Source: Paraglomus occultum | Taxonomy: Eukaryota; Glomeromycota; Glomeromycetes; Paraglomerales; Paraglomeraceae | Assembly: GCA_910592205.1 (NCBI GenBank) | Contig: CAJVPJ010001402.1 | Coordinates: 1-10,059 of the forward strand | Direction: 5' to 3' | DNA: 10,059 nucleotides | In this document: positions 7,697 through 10,059 of the stretch, in pieces | How the letters are laid out: every line of letters starts with the position of its first letter | How positions within the stretch are numbered: the first letter of the stretch is position 1 | Position numbers and translations under genes: made by a program | The notes under the pieces: generated by a model | Seen by the model: the letters and a program-made list of their open reading frames with translations, nothing else | Databases searched by the model: none | Told to the model about the DNA's origin: nothing

Positions 7697-7794
7697 CCGA
7701 GAGTACAATTTGTTACACAAATGTTGCACACTCTGATCGATTACGTAAGTTCAATCGGAAATGTGGAAAAGCAACATTACAATCACTACGAAAC

Positions 7795-9100
7795 ATGATT
7801 GCACCTATGGATACAATTGATTTATCTTCAAATCTTTCGTCCGATTACGAGAAGCTTTACAAAAATAACAAATATACAGATGTTTCGATCAATGTTGGCA
7901 GGGAGCCAAACAACAAAATCTTCCTTGCCCATTCTGCGGTATTGTGTACAAGAAGCACATATTTTGAGAAGATGATAGTTGAAGATACGGAAGAGTTTCA
8001 ACGGACGGTTATGGTATTTGAAGATGTGACGTCTGAAATTTTTGAACTTTTGCTCGGGTAAATATTTACAAGCTAAAAGTTAGATAAGACAATCATTTAC
8101 TTAGCTATTGTGTAATTGATAATTAACATTGACTGCTTATTATAGGTTTATTTACACAGGAAAGATAACTTACAGTTCAAGTGACGCTGTAGATTGGATC
8201 AGTCTTTTGAATGCCTCTTGCAAATTTGAATTGGACAACTTTGTTACTGCGATTGGAGACTATTTGATCACTCGCCAGAAAGAATGGATTAATCATAATG
8301 TTCTTGAACTCTACAAATGTGCCTTATCCTCGAATTTATTGAACAAAGTTCTGGATTATTGCAATAATGTTATGATATTATCACCAGAAATTATTTTCGA
8401 ATCTGACGGTTTAATGAGTTTACCAAAAGAAACCTTGATTACTCTTCTCAAACATGATGAGCTTAACATGGGAGAAATTGACATCTGGTCATCAGTAATA
8501 GAATGGGCTACCAAGCAAGTTCCAGGGCTTGTAAATGAACCAAACAGTTGGTCAGTTAAAGATGTTACTACAGTCAAATCAATCATATCTGATTGTATTC
8601 CTCATATAAGATTTTTCAGCATTTCATCTGAAGAGTTTCAAGAGAAGGTTGTTCCTTATGACGAGTTATTAACAAAGGAGTTGCGACGGGATGTAATGTT
8701 TTATCATTTTAAGAAAGATTACCAACCAGAATTTACAGTTTTGCCACCAAGGAAAAGGCGGATTCTTACTGATAATGAAAGTGAGCAGCAGGGTTTCAAC
8801 TTTATTAAACCCAGTAGTGGTAATCCCTCTTTGCTGAACCCTCTTGATTCTGGAAGTGTACACTCTACTGTCAACCTTTGCTCCTCTTGTCCCAACCTTA
8901 AACGGCAGATTGAAAAATTAGAAAGCCAATTGCAAAGTTTGACTGTTGAAAGTACTACCCTCAAAGGACAAATTGGAAATCTGCAAAACCAAGTACAAAA
9001 TTTAATGATTGAAAACAATACCCTTAAACAACCCTGCCCTAATTGTCTATGTCAGTCATGCCGCCGAAAGTGGGTTTCTATTTTTCTTCAAAAACATTAG
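7795..9100 (+). CDS. BTB-BACK domain protein with C-terminal cysteine-flanked coiled coil
   Basis: Exons 7795-8057 and 8146-9100 give 405 aa. The intron 8058-8145 (GTAAAT...TTATAG) joins G-G|G and restores L-L-L-G-F-I-Y-T-G-K, the core of the BTB fold. The BTB domain spans about residues 17-125, with Y-T-D-V, E-P-N-N-K-I-F and A-H-S-A-V-L as in the BTB proteins expanded in mycorrhizal fungi. A BACK domain covers about 133-247 (S-L-P-K-E-T-L, I-W-S-S-V-I-E-W). A polybasic P-P-R-K-R-R (288-293) may be a nuclear signal. The tail has C333/C336, a coiled coil (338-382), then C385, C388, C390 and C393. BTB-BACK proteins commonly dimerise and recruit substrates to CUL3 ubiquitin ligases; that role is inferred from family. 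No Kelch or TLDc domain follows. The frame is open upstream to about 7624, but that part does not resemble the family; ATG 7795 has A at -3 and ATG 7807 is an alternative. Confidence 0.88.
8058..8145 (+). other. BTB gene intron, GT-AG, 88 bases
   Basis: The donor GTAAAT follows phase 2 in a Gly codon. The acceptor TTATTATAG ends at 8145, with a TTAAC branch-like sequence about 20 bases before it. In-frame TAA at 8059-8061 requires splicing. Confidence 0.85.
8903..9028 (+). repeat. Two tandem 63-base units encoding the coiled coil
   Basis: Codons at 8903-8965 and 8966-9028 each encode 21 residues (three heptads) with the shared pattern x-Q-I-x-x-L-x-x-Q-x-Q-x-L-x-x-E-x-x-T-L-K. The register and the identical T-L-K ends indicate an internal duplication rather than chance heptads. 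The nucleotide sequences have diverged, so the duplication is not recent. Confidence 0.7.
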
Positions 9101-9308
9101 GAAAATATAAAAAATGTATTTTCAAAAGAAAATTATTTTTATAACACAACATTTTATTCTTTCACAAGAACTGCTGTCTTTTGTTTGTCTTTTTTTGGTA
9201 CTTTTTGTATTTGTTTTTAGTTTTGACTAAATTTTTAAATTTACTTATTGAATTATTATCACATATTTTTTGCTATAGTATGTATGTCATCTACTTTATA
9301 TTTATGTC

Positions 9309-9314
9309 AATAAA
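9309..9314 (+). terminator. Likely polyadenylation signal AATAAA of the BTB gene
   Basis: A perfect AATAAA (GTCAATAAAAAAC) lies about 210 bases after the BTB stop, within a T-rich 3' flank. It is the only good signal in this flank. Single hexamers also occur by chance in AT-rich DNA. Confidence 0.45.
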
Positions 9315-9435
9315 AAACAAATGTTAACTCAAAAACAATGATTGTAAGTGCAGCTACTGTACAATTAAATTATTAGAAATTTACAGAACGTATACTTAGA
9401 CCCAAGTTACCCATTTTATAACAAGGAAGTAAGGC

Positions 9436-9684
9436 ATGCCATATTTAATACTGTCATTTTCATATTCTGTATTTGAGTTGATGTGGCGGTCACATTTTGT
9501 TGAAAGACCAGAGTCGTGGTTGGAACCACTGTGGAAGATCTTCCATGGCAGAAGTAGAGTAACGAGTGGCAATGCAAAGACTGGATCAATGTTCTTGATG
9601 TCAATATGGCTTTTAGGTCTAATAATGGATTTAGATGACATCTCTAACAAACTACGCAAAGAAAGATGCTTTGCAAATATTTAA
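9436..9684 (+). CDS. Short hypothetical ORF or remnant, unknown
   Basis: An 82-residue frame begins at ATG 9436 and ends at TAA 9682-9684, in a patch less AT-rich than its surroundings. It is rich in Trp and hydrophobic residues (S-M-F-L-M-S-I-W-L-L-G-L-I-M) and has no recognisable motif. The minus strand is equally open (9659-9396), and a 14-base palindrome TGGAAGATCTTCCA (9532-9545) makes both strands read W-K-I-F-H. With both strands open and no family match, direction and reality are undecided; a decayed mobile-element fragment is also possible. Confidence 0.22.
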   Translation: MPYLILSFSYSVFELMWRSHFVERPESWLEPLWKIFHGRSRVTSGNAKTGSMFLMSIWLLGLIMDLDDISNKLRKERCFANI

Positions 9685-10059
9685 TACCATAATTATATTG
9701 TTTATAAAAATTTTCACGTCCAGAATCTGGTCATCTACATTGAGTAAACATCACTTTGGTACACCAGGAACTGATTGACACAATTTGTTCACATAAAAAG
9801 TTAGGCAGTTTCTAAAAGATTCTTGATACTTTATTTTTAGATGTAAAATTTACTTGTTTCAGATTACGCAAACGCTCTAATTCTTTTTTACATCAATTTG
9901 ACATGTAAACATATTGCATAAGCGTAATGTGTATAACTGTTACCGTAAACTGTCAGAGCTGTGCAGAATTGTTACGGTCGGCAATTGTTTGGTTGGGAGA
10001 GCCAATTAAATCTTTAATGTAGGCGTGTTCACCGACCAGGGAGTTGGTAATTTTAGACT
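9685..10059. other. Right-end AT-rich flank; only the repeat copy recognised
   Basis: No open frame, RNA gene or transposon terminus is recognised here apart from the dispersed repeat copy at 9898-9971. The last 80 bases are slightly GC-richer and could begin a feature outside the window. Confidence 0.4.
9898..9971 (+). repeat. Dispersed repeat, copy B
   Basis: This is the partner of the copy near 4945, in the same orientation. The shared core includes GTGTATAAC and CGTAAACTGTC followed by GAGCTG. The left part carries several extra bases between GTAAA and TTGCAT relative to copy A. It lies in gene-free DNA, whereas copy A lies within or beside the minus-strand candidate genes. Confidence 0.6.

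Noticed and set aside
7654-7794. Upstream extension of the BTB frame as part of the protein
   Set aside because: The frame begins without an ATG, contains a donor-like GTAAGT, and its residues do not resemble the N-termini of this BTB family.
8356-9018. Minus-strand ORFs of 64-99 codons under the BTB gene
   Set aside because: They are shadows of the strongly supported plus-strand BTB coding sequence.
1-10059. CRISPR array, bacterial operon or phage content
   Set aside because: There are no spaced direct repeats, no ribosome-binding-site-led gene clusters, and the genes require spliceosomal introns, so the DNA is eukaryotic.

Overview
The window looks like nuclear DNA of an early-diverging filamentous fungus, most likely an arbuscular mycorrhizal (Glomeromycotina) fungus such as Rhizophagus or a relative. 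The grounds are AT-rich sequence with wide gene spacing, introns of about 45-90 bp, and two gene types that are massively expanded in that group: a TKL-like protein kinase with the characteristic N-terminal lead-in (here E-W-L-E-T-S-I before the kinase fold) joined to repeats, and a BTB-BACK protein. This assignment rests on family recognition, not on a database search.

Two genes are well supported, both on the plus strand. The first (1888-3767) is a spliced kinase-TPR fusion. It keeps the ATP-binding lysine, the helix-C glutamate and DFG, but has lost the catalytic-loop Asp and Asn, so it is probably a pseudokinase used as a signalling scaffold. One of its introns appears to be GC-AG, and another appears to be a 57-base in-frame intron. 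The second (7795-9100) is a BTB-BACK protein with one GT-AG intron. Its C-terminus is unusual: a polybasic stretch, a CxxC, a coiled coil built from a duplicated 21-residue unit, then a CxxCxCxxC cluster. It could act as a CUL3-type adaptor or a dimeric scaffold.

The roughly 3.9 kb between these genes is not empty. On the minus strand, about 5180-5985 holds exon-like segments bounded by good splice signals. The upstream pair encodes a CxxC-x11-CCxxC element resembling the N-terminal zinc motif of ATG14/UVRAG-type subunits of the Vps34 PI3-kinase complex. The downstream group could be the C-terminal part of the same protein. The coiled coil expected between them is not visible and an in-frame stop lies just after a candidate start, so the locus may be decayed or mis-modelled. 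Further down the minus strand, 4632-4786 reads as the last exon of a small membrane protein with a presequence-like N-terminus.

Weaker candidates are a left-edge spliced fragment (3-330), a divergent minus-strand gene starting 110 bases upstream of the kinase (1777 leftward), a two-exon small gene overlapping the BTB leader (7429-7696), and a short ORF near the right end. A roughly 50-75 bp dispersed repeat occurs near 4945 and 9924, with almost only transition differences between copies. No rRNA, tRNA, CRISPR array or recognisable transposase was seen. ORFs of about 45 codons are expected by chance in DNA this AT-rich, so unspliced small ORFs were mostly rejected.
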